Below are positions 7,430-14,216 of a DNA stretch of 22,444 bases, one piece after another. This stretch comes from an uncultured Acetatifactor sp. (GTDB lineage Bacteria; Bacillota; Clostridia; Lachnospirales; Lachnospiraceae). A program made the position numbers and the translations under genes. The notes below the pieces were generated by a model. That model ran no database searches. It saw only the letters and a list, made by a program, of their open reading frames with translations, and had not been told where the DNA came from. The first letter of the stretch is position 1. Each line of letters starts with the position of its first letter. The stretch covers positions 6,548-28,991 of the forward strand of contig CAJUGL010000041.1 of assembly GCA_910586515.1 (NCBI GenBank), in the 5' to 3' direction.

Positions 7430-8017
7430 GTGCCAAAAAGCTATTCGGAACAGGAACGGGAATATATCAGAAATCGGTTGAAGGAAGAAGCGGCAAAATG
7501 CCTGGCAAGTTACGGTGTCCGCCGCACTACGGTGGATGAAATCGTGAGACGGGTCAACATACCCAAAGGAACTTTCTATCTCTTTTATCCATCCAAAGAA
7601 TTGCTGCTGTTTGAAGTGATTCAGGAACAGCAGGAATGTGTCAATCGTGAGCTGTACCAGGCCCTTTCCGGCATTGCAGGCGCGGCGCTTTCCGCGGAGA
7701 AGCTGACCGATGTGATCTTTGCATTTTATAAGAAGACAGAGGAAATGCTGATTTTGAAACTGATTGATGCAGGCGATGTGGAACTGCTTGTGCGTAAGCT
7801 GCCCCGGGAAATTGTGGAGGCGCATTTTCAGGAAGATACCCTGACGATCGAAAAAATGCTGGCCCTGTTTCCTTTTAAAAAAGAAACGGACACAAAGGTT
7901 ATCAGCGCGGCCTTTCACGCGGTTTACTTTGCAACGCTGCATAAAGCAGAGATCGGCGAACAGTATGACAAAGCGCTGTATGCCCTGATTTATGGTATTG
8001 TGACACAGATTCTTTAA
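7430..8017 (+). CDS. TetR/AcrR-family transcriptional regulator
   Basis: A 195-aa one-component regulator. The N-terminal helix-turn-helix (about 29-58) has the TetR form: RRTTVDEIVRRVNIPKGTFY followed by LFYPSKELLL. The C-terminal about 130 residues are helical and would bind a ligand and dimerise. The start is GTG with AGGAGG seven bases upstream (7417-7422). A near-consensus promoter precedes it and a palindrome overlaps the expected start point, so autorepression is likely. It is followed on the same strand by an ABC exporter operon with a second copy of that palindrome, and the exporter is the probable target. The inducer is unknown. Confidence 0.93.
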   Translation: MPKSYSEQEREYIRNRLKEEAAKCLASYGVRRTTVDEIVRRVNIPKGTFYLFYPSKELLLFEVIQEQQECVNRELYQALSGIAGAALSAEKLTDVIFAFYKKTEEMLILKLIDAGDVELLVRKLPREIVEAHFQEDTLTIEKMLALFPFKKETDTKVISAAFHAVYFATLHKAEIGEQYDKALYALIYGIVTQIL

Positions 8018-8018
8018 A

Positions 8019-8041
8019 AAGTCCGTCTGTCAGGCGGACTT
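8019..8041 (+). terminator. Hairpin after the TetR gene (weak terminator or attenuator)
   Basis: Ten base pairs with one G-U (AAGTCCGTCT / AGGCGGACTT) close a three-base loop immediately after the TetR stop. No T tract follows directly; a T5 run comes ten bases later. It may attenuate rather than stop read-through into the ABC genes, or stabilise the transcript end. Confidence 0.5.
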
Positions 8042-8057
8042 ATAACAGGCTTTTTAT

Positions 8058-8081
8058 TGACTATTTATTTTGATTCAGTCA
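8058..8081. promoter_or_regulatory. Predicted TetR operator, site 2
   Basis: TGACT-N14-AGTCA, extended by one base each side to TTGACT/AGTCAA, lies 19 bases before the ABC ATPase start. It has the same architecture as site 1, and both are followed by AACAG. No strong separate promoter is obvious around it, so it may act on an overlapping weak promoter or as a roadblock to transcription from the TetR promoter. Confidence 0.6.
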
Positions 8082-8099
8082 AACAGTGTGGAGGTAAAT

Positions 8100-8945
8100 A
8101 TGATTACGGTACAGAATCTTTCATTCAGTTACACGAAAAGCCCTTTTATTTCCGACATGAATTTTTCCGTTTCAAAGGGGGAAATCTTTGGCTTTTTAGG
8201 TCCCTCCGGGGCAGGCAAAAGCACCCTGCAGAAAATTCTGATGGGAATGCTGCGGACATATCAGGGCTCCTGCCAGGTAAATGGTATGGAGTGCAAAAAC
8301 CGAACAAGGCATTTCTATGAAAACATCGGTGTTGATTTTGAATTTTCAACAATGTACGAAAAACTCACCGCAAGAGAGAATCTGCAGTTTTTCGCTTCCC
8401 TCTACGAAAAAAAGCCCCGTCCCATAGACCGGCTTTTGAAAATGGCAGGGTTGGAACAAGACGCAGATAAGCGTGTGGCCGCTTATTCAAAGGGGATGAA
8501 ATCCCGTTTAAACCTGATAAAGGCCCTGCTGCATGACCCTCTTTTGCTCTGCCTGGACGAGCCCACCAGCGGGCTTGATCCCACAAACAGCCGTTTGGTG
8601 AAAGATATGATTTTAGACGAAAAGGCAAAAGGAAAGACCATTCTTCTGACAACGCACAATATGCAGGATGCCGCCGAACTTTGCGACAGGGTTGCCTTTA
8701 TTGTAAACGGCAGAATATGCGCACTGGACAGTCCCCGCAATCTGATTATGTCCAAAGGCGCGGCTTCCGTAACTTATACATGGTTTGAAAATGGGGAGCA
8801 CAGGGCGAGCTGCCCTCTGGAACAAATCTCCTCCGATGCGCAGCTGAAACGTCTGATGGCCGAAAACCGCCTGCAGTCCATTCACAGCAGCGAGCCCAAC
8901 TTAAATGATATTTTTATGGATGTTACCGGGAGGACCCTGTTATGA
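8100..8945 (+). CDS. ABC transporter ATP-binding protein (TetR-linked exporter)
   Basis: A 281-aa nucleotide-binding subunit with all landmarks: Walker A GPSGAGKST (34-42), signature YSKGM (129-133, a variant of LSGGQ), Walker B LLLCLDEP (148-155) and the switch His (H186). It powers export through the two membrane proteins encoded next. I chose the ATG at 8100, with GGAGG five bases upstream, over an in-frame start ten codons earlier. The stop overlaps the permease start as ATGA, so translation is coupled. The substrate is unknown; families with this layout often export drugs, peptides or lipids. Confidence 0.95.
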   Translation: MITVQNLSFSYTKSPFISDMNFSVSKGEIFGFLGPSGAGKSTLQKILMGMLRTYQGSCQVNGMECKNRTRHFYENIGVDFEFSTMYEKLTARENLQFFASLYEKKPRPIDRLLKMAGLEQDADKRVAAYSKGMKSRLNLIKALLHDPLLLCLDEPTSGLDPTNSRLVKDMILDEKAKGKTILLTTHNMQDAAELCDRVAFIVNGRICALDSPRNLIMSKGAASVTYTWFENGEHRASCPLEQISSDAQLKRLMAENRLQSIHSSEPNLNDIFMDVTGRTLL

Positions 8946-9622
8946 AGTTGAAACATTTGTTTTTCATGGACATGCGTTTTCAGGCGAAATACGGTTTTTA
9001 CTTTTTATATGCGGTGCTGACTGTCCTTTATGTAGCTATTCTCCATGCCCTCCCCCGGAACTGGACAGAAAACGCCGCGGCAATTTTGATTTTCTCCGAT
9101 CCGGCATCCATGGGTTTGTTCTTCATGGGCGCCATTGTCCTCTTGGAAAAAAGCCAGCATACCATCTGCGCCCTTGCCGTTTCCCCTGTCCGGGCAGCGG
9201 AATACATCCTTGCAAAAACCGCTTCCCTGTCAGCTGTTTCCCTTGTTGTGGCAGCGGTTTTACTGTCAGCCGCTGGCGCGGAGCATTTCCGCCCTGCACT
9301 GTTGGGCACCTTTCTGTCCAGTGTGCTGTTTACCTTGTGCGGAATCATTGCCGCCGCAAAAACGGCAAGCCTGAATCAGTTTATCCTGCGGACCGTGCCG
9401 GTGGAAATTGTCTGTTTTGTTCCTGCAATTTTACATTTATTTCAGGTAACGCCTGCATGGCTGCGGTATTATCCCATGAATGTCTGTATGGATATGATTT
9501 CCGGGCATTCCGTATCTGCAATCGGTATTTTCAGTGTAATGGCAGCGGCAGCAGTTTTATTTGTGTTTTCAAAATACCGTGTCCTGAAAATGTGGGACAG
9601 CATGGGAGGTGCCAACCTATGA
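8942..9622 (+). CDS. ABC-2 type permease, first of two (TetR-linked)
   Basis: A 226-aa integral membrane protein with about six hydrophobic segments. It has a cytoplasmic start (MKLKHLFFMDMRFQAKYG) followed at once by the first segment, and the last segment ends in KYRVLKMWDS. The size fits small ABC-2 half-permeases. It overlaps the ATPase by four bases upstream and the second permease by three or four bases downstream, so one translationally coupled unit is likely. It probably pairs with the next protein to form the channel. Confidence 0.88.
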   Translation: MKLKHLFFMDMRFQAKYGFYFLYAVLTVLYVAILHALPRNWTENAAAILIFSDPASMGLFFMGAIVLLEKSQHTICALAVSPVRAAEYILAKTASLSAVSLVVAAVLLSAAGAEHFRPALLGTFLSSVLFTLCGIIAAAKTASLNQFILRTVPVEIVCFVPAILHLFQVTPAWLRYYPMNVCMDMISGHSVSAIGIFSVMAAAAVLFVFSKYRVLKMWDSMGGANL

Positions 9623-10329
9623 AAGCAATCCGAGCAAGCTTTTTTCAAATGACAATGATCCTGCGGCGGGACATGATGCTGTTTGTATGCTGCCTTGCGC
9701 CAATTCCCGCAGGCTTCTTCTTTCGGTTTGCCATCCCTTTTCTGGAATCTCTTTTGACAGAGGGTTTTCACAGAGAGGCAATTCTATCTCCCTATTACAA
9801 GTTGATGGACATCCTGTTTGCCGTGCTCTCTCCCGCTTTGTTCTGCTTTGTTTCGGCCATGGTGTCTTTGGAGGAAGCGGATGAAAAGACGGCCGTTTAT
9901 CTCTTTGTCACGCCCCTGACCAAAACAGGCTACCTGGCTGCCCGGTTTGGGCTTCCCTCCGCAGCCGCATTTTTTGCAACCTGCCTTCTGCTGCCGGTTT
10001 TTAAACTGACGGCCCTTTCTCCCCTTATCCTTTTCCTATTGGCAGCAGGGGGCGCCTTACAGGGGATGATTGTAGCCCTGCTTGTAATAACCATTTCATC
10101 CAACAAGCTGGAGGGTATGGCAGCGGCAAAGTTATCTATGCTGACGATTTTCGGCGCGGCTATCCCGTTTTTCCTCCGCTCAAATCTGCAGTATTTCCTA
10201 TCCCCCCTGCCCGCTTTCTGGATCGGAAAGACAGTTCTGCAGGACAGCCCCCTTTTCATGCTGCCCGCATTGGTTTTATCCGCTCTGTGGATCTGCGTTC
10301 TGCTAAAGGGGTATCTGCGCAAAGCATAG
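9619..10329 (+). CDS. ABC-2 type permease, second of two (TetR-linked)
   Basis: A 236-aa membrane protein with about six hydrophobic segments. EEADEKTAVYLFVTPLTKTGYL between the second and third segments resembles the coupling region of ABC-2 permeases. The ATG at 9619 overlaps the previous stop and has GGGAGGTG upstream. A longer open frame reaches back over the previous gene but is only a shadow. It is the last gene of the TetR-linked operon. Confidence 0.88.
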   Translation: MKAIRASFFQMTMILRRDMMLFVCCLAPIPAGFFFRFAIPFLESLLTEGFHREAILSPYYKLMDILFAVLSPALFCFVSAMVSLEEADEKTAVYLFVTPLTKTGYLAARFGLPSAAAFFATCLLLPVFKLTALSPLILFLLAAGGALQGMIVALLVITISSNKLEGMAAAKLSMLTIFGAAIPFFLRSNLQYFLSPLPAFWIGKTVLQDSPLFMLPALVLSALWICVLLKGYLRKA

Positions 10330-10331
10330 GC

Positions 10332-10360
10332 GGGACAGCCGGTGCGGATGCCGCTGCCCC
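10332..10360. terminator. GC-rich hairpin between convergent genes
   Basis: GGGACAGCCGG (10332-10342) can pair with CCGCTGCCCC (10351-10360), with one mismatch and one bulge, in the 42-bp gap between the convergent permease and DUF4272 genes. There is no T tract, so termination is only likely, not certain. A second perfect palindrome (AGGTGGAC-AG-GTCCACCT) lies just inside the DUF4272 gene end at 10374-10391. Confidence 0.4.
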
Positions 10361-10371
10361 CCTGCAGGCTT

Positions 10372-11622
10372 TCAGGTGGACAGGTCCACCTCGTCCCAGT
10401 CACACATGTCGTCGCAGCCTGCAAGCCAGAACAGGGAACGGTGGCGCTCCATGACCACCCCCGCATCCAAATTCCGGGGCGCGGGCATCCCCATCACCCG
10501 GGCGTCCACACAGGCCCAGTGAAGGCGGTAAATCAGATCGGCCTGCTCCAACAGCTCCTTCCGGGGGCGCAGCTTTGCCGCTGCCAGCAGTGCCTCCATG
10601 GTGGGATGGTTTTGCATCAGCCTGGCCGAAGCGGGCACATCGCAGATGCGGTCAGGCCAGAACAGATCGTCGGTCAGGCCCAGTGCCCACTCCATCACCC
10701 ACAGATTCTCGTACTGCCAGGCAAACTGGATTTGCTCCTTTTCCGTGGAATCCGGATTGTCCAGGTAGTTCTTTTCCTCCGGGGAAAAATACCCTTCCGC
10801 CCCGTAATCTGCAAGGATGGGGTCAACAAATTTCCGGGCATCTTCATAGGACATATGTTCTCCCACCCGGCATTCGGAGTACAGCGCCACAATCAGCAGC
10901 GCCGCAGCCCGGGCGCAGACCTCCTCCACCCTGCGGCCCGGTTCCTCTGCCTTTTCCCACAGCAGGGGAAGCCAGGGGGTGACGTAGATGCCCTTCTCCC
11001 GCAGCAGCTCCATGGACCGGTTCCGCCGCTCCAGGCTCTCCGGGGGCGCGTCCCTGGCCCAGTCCTCCGGCAGGGGAAGCTCTGACGGCATATAATCCTC
11101 CAGTTGGCTTTTGCCCGCCTTGTCCAGAATCACCTGCCCCCTGCCGTTTAACATGGCCATGCTGTTTCCGAGGGTGACCACCCCCTGAAGCGTTTCCGTG
11201 ACGGTGAGAATGGGCGCCATAATCTGCTTCTCCTTGCTCTTTGTCTCCCCTGGACCGGCGCTGTCAAAGGAATACCCAATCTGAACCAGGCATTTGCACT
11301 GGCGCAGATGATAGAACAGGCTGCGCTTGATTTCCAACAGGGGGGTCTCATTTTGATAGACGTAACCCGCTGCCCCCTGGAGCTGCTCCCTGGCATACCT
11401 GCCATTCTCGCCCTCATCTTCCGGGGAAACGGCCACGAAAACGATTTCCATATCCCCCTGGCGCAGGGTGATATTGTTCCCCTCATTTACATGCTCCATA
11501 TGAAACAGCTCTTCTATCTGCTCCAGAACTTTTCTGCAGTCCGGCAACGGGCAGAAAAGCATGGCCGCCCCGTTCACCCGCTCCGGAACCGCGTTTTTCT
11601 TAAACTTGTCCAACAATCCCAC
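10372..11622 (-). CDS. DUF4272 domain protein
   Basis: A 416-aa cytosolic protein. Residues about 200-410 match the DUF4272 pattern as I know it: RRNRSMELLREKGIYVTPWL, an E/R-rich helix with VEEVCARAAALL, WQYENLWVMEWALGL and the late LIYRLHWACVDARV. The N-terminal 175 residues form a separate alpha/beta domain (AAMLFCPLPDCRKVLEQIEE) with a weak likeness to DUF4261-type modules. The start is GTG at 11622, with AGGAGG seven bases upstream. The open frame runs on upstream to 11934, but that part covers a palindromic element and toxin promoter and is not coding. The function of DUF4272 is unknown. Confidence 0.85.
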   Translation of the reverse strand: MGLLDKFKKNAVPERVNGAAMLFCPLPDCRKVLEQIEELFHMEHVNEGNNITLRQGDMEIVFVAVSPEDEGENGRYAREQLQGAAGYVYQNETPLLEIKRSLFYHLRQCKCLVQIGYSFDSAGPGETKSKEKQIMAPILTVTETLQGVVTLGNSMAMLNGRGQVILDKAGKSQLEDYMPSELPLPEDWARDAPPESLERRNRSMELLREKGIYVTPWLPLLWEKAEEPGRRVEEVCARAAALLIVALYSECRVGEHMSYEDARKFVDPILADYGAEGYFSPEEKNYLDNPDSTEKEQIQFAWQYENLWVMEWALGLTDDLFWPDRICDVPASARLMQNHPTMEALLAAAKLRPRKELLEQADLIYRLHWACVDARVMGMPAPRNLDAGVVMERHRSLFWLAGCDDMCDWDEVDLST

Positions 11623-11729
11623 AACCAATCCTCCTCGTACAAAACATTTGAAGTCAACCCTATTGTACCATGCGCGCAGACCATCAAGCGGCTCCGAAGG
11701 AGACATTTGATGGACAAGCCATGGGATCC

Positions 11730-11804
11730 GGTATAATGCATCGCAGCGCGATGGCAAGACAGCGTCAGCTGGCTTGAATTCTGCGTCAGCAGAATCATTA
11801 TACC
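11730..11804. repeat. 75-nt cloverleaf-shaped palindromic element
   Basis: A 9-bp outer stem (GGTATAATG 11730-11738 with CATTATACC 11796-11804) encloses three hairpins in a row. These are CATCGC-AGC-GCGATG (11739-11753), CAAG(A)CAGC-GTCA-GCTG(G)CTTG (11755-11776, one A/G mismatch) and TTCTGC-GTCA-GCAGAA (11779-11794). Every arm pairs almost perfectly. It lacks tRNA features (no T-loop or anticodon-arm sequence), so I read it as a REP/MITE-like palindromic element or a structured RNA. Confidence 0.85.
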
Positions 11805-11886
11805 ATATCCCCATCCTTTTTTCCACCATATCCAGGTGTTCCGGAGCGGGGTTCCTGTTGAACCAGTGCCGCCAGGAAAAAACACA

Positions 11887-11915
11887 TTTCAAAGCCCATG
11901 AGGATATGATATTAT
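11887..11915 (+). promoter_or_regulatory. Promoter of toxin module copy 1
   Basis: TTTCAA (11887-11892), 17 bases, TATTAT (11910-11915). The same promoter in copy 2 reads TTGCAA-17-TATTAT, which is closer to consensus at the -35. The transcript would begin about 85 bases before the peptide start codon. Confidence 0.65.
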
Positions 11916-11952
11916 TTTTCTCACGGGAAACCATAGAGCCAAGGCGGCTTTA

Positions 11953-11998
11953 CCCTCCTTTTCGGAGGGGCAACCCTCCAGATGAAAGAAAGGAGGGT
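11953..11998 (+). promoter_or_regulatory. Leader hairpins hiding the toxin ribosome binding site, copy 1
   Basis: Two ACCCTCC and two GGAGGG elements alternate. CCCTCC (11953-11958) pairs with GGAGGG (11964-11969), and ACCCTCC (11973-11979) pairs with GGAGGGT (11992-11998), which is the Shine-Dalgarno sequence of the peptide. The first CCCTCC could also pair with the Shine-Dalgarno. This kind of self-sequestered start is typical of type I toxin mRNAs. Confidence 0.7.
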
Positions 11999-12005
11999 GA
12001 TGCCG

Positions 12006-12095
12006 ATGATTACATATTCTGATCTGATTCAGACAGGTATCTTCATTGTTGCCCTGATTGGATTGTGCTACACAGTCTTTCGGGGCAGAAAATAG
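12006..12095 (+). CDS. Holin-like small hydrophobic peptide, type I toxin candidate, copy 1
   Basis: A 29-residue peptide beginning MITYSDLIQTGIF, with one membrane-spanning segment, ending in the basic tail FRGRK. This resembles the short holin-like toxins (TxpA/Fst-like, Hol_Tox) of Firmicutes. It would insert in the membrane and harm the cell when over-made. The ATG at 12006 is nine bases after GGAGG; an ATG two codons upstream is too close to it. An identical copy lies at 12642-12731. Control is probably by the leader hairpin and by an antisense RNA from the opposite promoter. The call rests on structure and context; no similarity search was possible. Confidence 0.7.
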   Translation: MITYSDLIQTGIFIVALIGLCYTVFRGRK

Positions 12096-12186
12096 CCGCC
12101 ACTACTGCAATAGCGACGGCTGTTGGATTGTAAAATCCGCATAGCATTTGTTGTTAAAGGGTAGAGCCGCTTCTATGGCTTTCCCC
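12088..12186 (-). ncRNA. Predicted antisense RNA (antitoxin) of module copy 1
   Basis: On the minus strand TTGCAA (12221-12216), 17 bases and TACCAT (12198-12193) form a promoter. The transcript would start near 12186. It would end after a hairpin (12120-12095, stem GCCGTCGCTA/TAGTGGCGGC with two mismatches) followed by TATTTT, giving about 100 nt. It covers the last codon or two and terminator region of the peptide mRNA. Its 5' end resembles the 5' end of the toxin mRNA, so the module has inverted-repeat ends. Confidence 0.45.
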
Positions 12187-12244
12187 TTTTTTATGGTAAC
12201 ATATCATCACAGGGTTTGCAAGAAATTTTTTGGAGGTGGATGGT

Positions 12245-12388
12245 ATGGATATCAGGGCAGGCATTATACAGCAGGTAATAGATGCCATACGGAGCCGGGT
12301 AGATGAAGAGGCGGCAGCGATTCTTGGGCATACTGATTTGAGAACCAACCAGATTTACTGTTATGTTACATCAGCCTGGCCAATGTAA
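12245..12388 (+). pseudogene. Internally deleted tyrosine recombinase (integrase) remnant
   Basis: A 47-codon frame starts at an ATG with GGAGG eight bases upstream. It opens with about 21 residues resembling the N-terminus of clostridial phage-type integrases (MDIRAGIIQQVIDAIRSRV). It then jumps directly to the C-terminal catalytic end, AAAILGHTDLRTNQIYCYVTS, with the conserved LGH and the region of the active-site Tyr. The whole middle (core-binding and most of the catalytic domain, normally about 300 residues) is missing, yet the frame is kept. It cannot be an active recombinase. It lies between the two toxin copies; a short match to its start (TTGGTATGGATATC) also follows copy 2. Confidence 0.75.
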
Positions 12389-12522
12389 AATCGGCTTATC
12401 GTAAGTATGCAGCATAGAACCTGATTTATTTTAACCTGATTTGACTCCCGGGAATCTCCGAAGTTTTTTGGTATGCGCAGATTTTTTATCTGGCTGCAAT
12501 GGTGCAGCCAGTAAAAAACACA

Positions 12523-12551
12523 TTGCAAACCAAATGAGGATATGATATTAT
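12523..12551 (+). promoter_or_regulatory. Promoter of toxin module copy 2
   Basis: TTGCAA (12523-12528), 17 bases, TATTAT (12546-12551), directly upstream of the second structured leader. The leader hairpins recur at 12589-12634, identical to copy 1. Confidence 0.7.
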
Positions 12552-12641
12552 TTTTCTCACGGGAAACCATAGAGCCAAGGCGGCTTTACCCTCCTTTTCG
12601 GAGGGGCAACCCTCCAGATGAAAGAAAGGAGGGTGATGCCG

Positions 12642-12731
12642 ATGATTACATATTCTGATCTGATTCAGACAGGTATCTTCATTGTTGCCCTGATTGGATT
12701 GTGCTACACAGTCTTTCGGGGCAGAAAATAG
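12642..12731 (+). CDS. Holin-like small hydrophobic peptide, type I toxin candidate, copy 2
   Basis: Identical at DNA level to the peptide at 12006-12095 (29 residues, one membrane segment, basic C-terminus), with the same leader and ribosome binding site. The terminator hairpin after it (12731-12757, GCCGCCACTA / TAGTGACGGC) pairs better than that of copy 1. The lack of any drift in the peptide and leader suggests a recent duplication or selection to keep both. Confidence 0.7.
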   Translation: MITYSDLIQTGIFIVALIGLCYTVFRGRK

Positions 12732-12816
12732 CCGCCACTACTGCGAATAGTGACGGCTGCATAAAAAACAGCTAATTCATATGTTCGAGGGTAGAGCCGC
12801 TTCTATGGCTTTCCCC
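12722..12816 (-). ncRNA. Predicted antisense RNA (antitoxin) of module copy 2
   Basis: The minus-strand promoter TTGCAA (12851-12846)-17-TACCAT (12828-12823) would start a transcript near 12816. It would read through AAAGCCATAGAAGCGGCT and end after the hairpin at 12757-12731 plus TATTTT. The layout is the same as in copy 1. Confidence 0.45.
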
Positions 12817-12906
12817 TTTTTTATGGTAACATATCATCAGCGGGTTTGCAAGAAAAATTTTCAAGATGGATGGGATGCGTTGGTATGGATATCGCCACTC
12901 TGCCTC

Positions 12907-14109
12907 CTACCTGCCTCTGACCTGATAACGGACAAACAGCGCTCTCCCCGTCAGTGCAAACAGCAGGCCCAGAAGCAGGTACAGCACCGGAACCACCTGC
13001 TAGGATAGGAAAAAGGCGCCGAACAGGGGAACCGTCCTGGGATTGAAGAGATTCCACTGGGCAATAAACTCACTGGGCATGTAGCTCCAGATCTGGGACA
13101 GCACGCGCAGATGCTCCGGAATATCCACCCACATGGACAGGAGCACCATCCCCGTCACCAGGGAAAGGGCGCCGATACTGCTTTTCAGCAGTTCGGACAG
13201 AACCATCACAAAAGCCCCTGCCACCAGAACGGCAACCGTCATACACCCGTAAGAGATCAACACCGCCTCCCCCAGGGTCATGGAAGGGAAATAGCCGCCC
13301 GTCAGTCGAAAATCCGCAGTAAATCCCTCCGCGCCGTAAACGGCAAAGGCGGTAAAGAATGACACTGCCGTGAAAAACAGGGAAAGAGCAAGGGCAAACG
13401 TCAGTCCCGCCAAAAATTTCGCCCAAAAGCAGGGCTGCCTTCCATATCGGCTGCTCAATATCAGCTGATCGGTTTTTCGTGTATGTTCCTCCACAAACGG
13501 GCCGGAAAGACAGATAGCCGTCACCATTATGGCCAGAAGTCCTATGGTATATACGCAGTCCAGTAATCTCCACCACCCCTCCTTGTATCGGTACTCCACA
13601 GGCCAGGGCTTTTGTTCCTCCTGTCGGAGCCAGAATTCCGTTTCCTCCGGGGTGAGGCGATATCTGTCTGCCGTGCGCATCAGCAAGACCCGGTTTCCGG
13701 CGTATAACTCCTGTTCATCCGCCTCCCAGTTCAGGGACTCGTTCACCGTCATATCCGTCATGACTCTCACAAACCGGAAAATCGCGCTGTATGGGCGGGC
13801 GTAAGTCCGGTATTCCTCCGTGGCGGAATAAGGACCCTCTGTCTGCGGAATTTTGCCGCAGGCCTCCATTGTCTCCTCCAATAAGCTCTGATCAATGAGC
13901 CTGCCCTCCAGTTTTTTCTCATACTCTCTGTCTTTGAGAAAAGCCTGGTACGCGGTTTCCGTTCCGCTGCTCTCATAGAGGAAATCCAACACGGGACCTC
14001 CTATGGTGGGCAGTATGATGATCACGGAAATCAGCAGGGAAATCCATATGATTTTCCGTTTTGCTATTTTTCTGAATTCATATTTGTACAACATTGCCAT
14101 CTGACTCAT
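12907..14109 (-). pseudogene. ABC-2 permease of the sigma-factor operon, broken by in-frame TAG
   Basis: A membrane protein with a first hydrophobic segment near residues 20-38, a soluble region (about 45-190), then five or so segments, as in ABC-2 permeases with a large first outer loop. The ATG at 14109 has GAGGGG upstream. Translation stops at TAG (13002-13000) after 369 residues (ending FGAFFLS). The same frame then continues for 31 codons (QVVPVLYLLLGLLFALTGRA...) to a second TAG at 12907. Those codons encode the expected final membrane segment and basic tail, so a point mutation, perhaps in a Tyr codon, has cut off the last segment. It follows the ABC ATPase and would be its channel partner. 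It may be inactive, or partly functional. Confidence 0.8.
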
Positions 14110-14196
14110 TTTTATCCCCTCTGCGCGCTTTATCGCGCATACCAATCAAGATTTGCCCCGCCGTCCAAACAACGGCCTTCTTCCCTGGGCTGTTCC

Positions 14197-14216
14197 ATAT
14201 GACACCCATGTCATAT
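14197..14216 (-). promoter_or_regulatory. Hairpin at the end of the ATPase gene, before the permease
   Basis: ATATGACA and TGTCATAT form a perfect 8-bp stem around a 4-base loop, overlapping the ATPase stop codon. There is no T tract. It may mark an mRNA processing or stability point separating ATPase and permease expression. Confidence 0.5.

Larger units (their letters stand above)
11623..12005. other. Region between the DUF4272 gene and toxin copy 1
   Basis: No protein gene of the usual kind is seen. The stretch contains the DUF4272 leader, the cloverleaf element (11730-11804), and then the promoter and structured leader of the first small toxin module. The minus-strand reading frame that crosses it is a by-product. 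Confidence 0.7.
11898..12744. repeat. Direct duplication of the toxin module (211 bp identical, 636 bp apart)
   Basis: 11898-12108 and 12534-12744 are identical by eye over 211 bp, covering promoter, leader, peptide and first terminator arm. The following flanks (from about 12160 and 12788) are also near-identical for about 60 bp. The ends of each module are inverted repeats of each other (TTGCAAACC and GGGAAA-CCATAGA motifs). Confidence 0.93.

Noticed and set aside
8905..9618. Upstream extension of the second TetR-linked permease frame
   Set aside because: It overlaps the first permease in another frame and gives a Cys/Arg/Pro-rich translation. The ATG at 9619 has GGGAGGTG and couples to the previous stop.
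11730..11804. tRNA gene
   Set aside because: The fold is a cloverleaf, but the arms have the wrong sizes and there is no T-loop GTTCRANNC sequence, anticodon loop or D-arm pattern.
11623..11934. N-terminal extension of the DUF4272 frame up to 11934
   Set aside because: It runs through the cloverleaf element and the toxin promoter, and a well-placed AGGAGG supports the GTG start at 11622.
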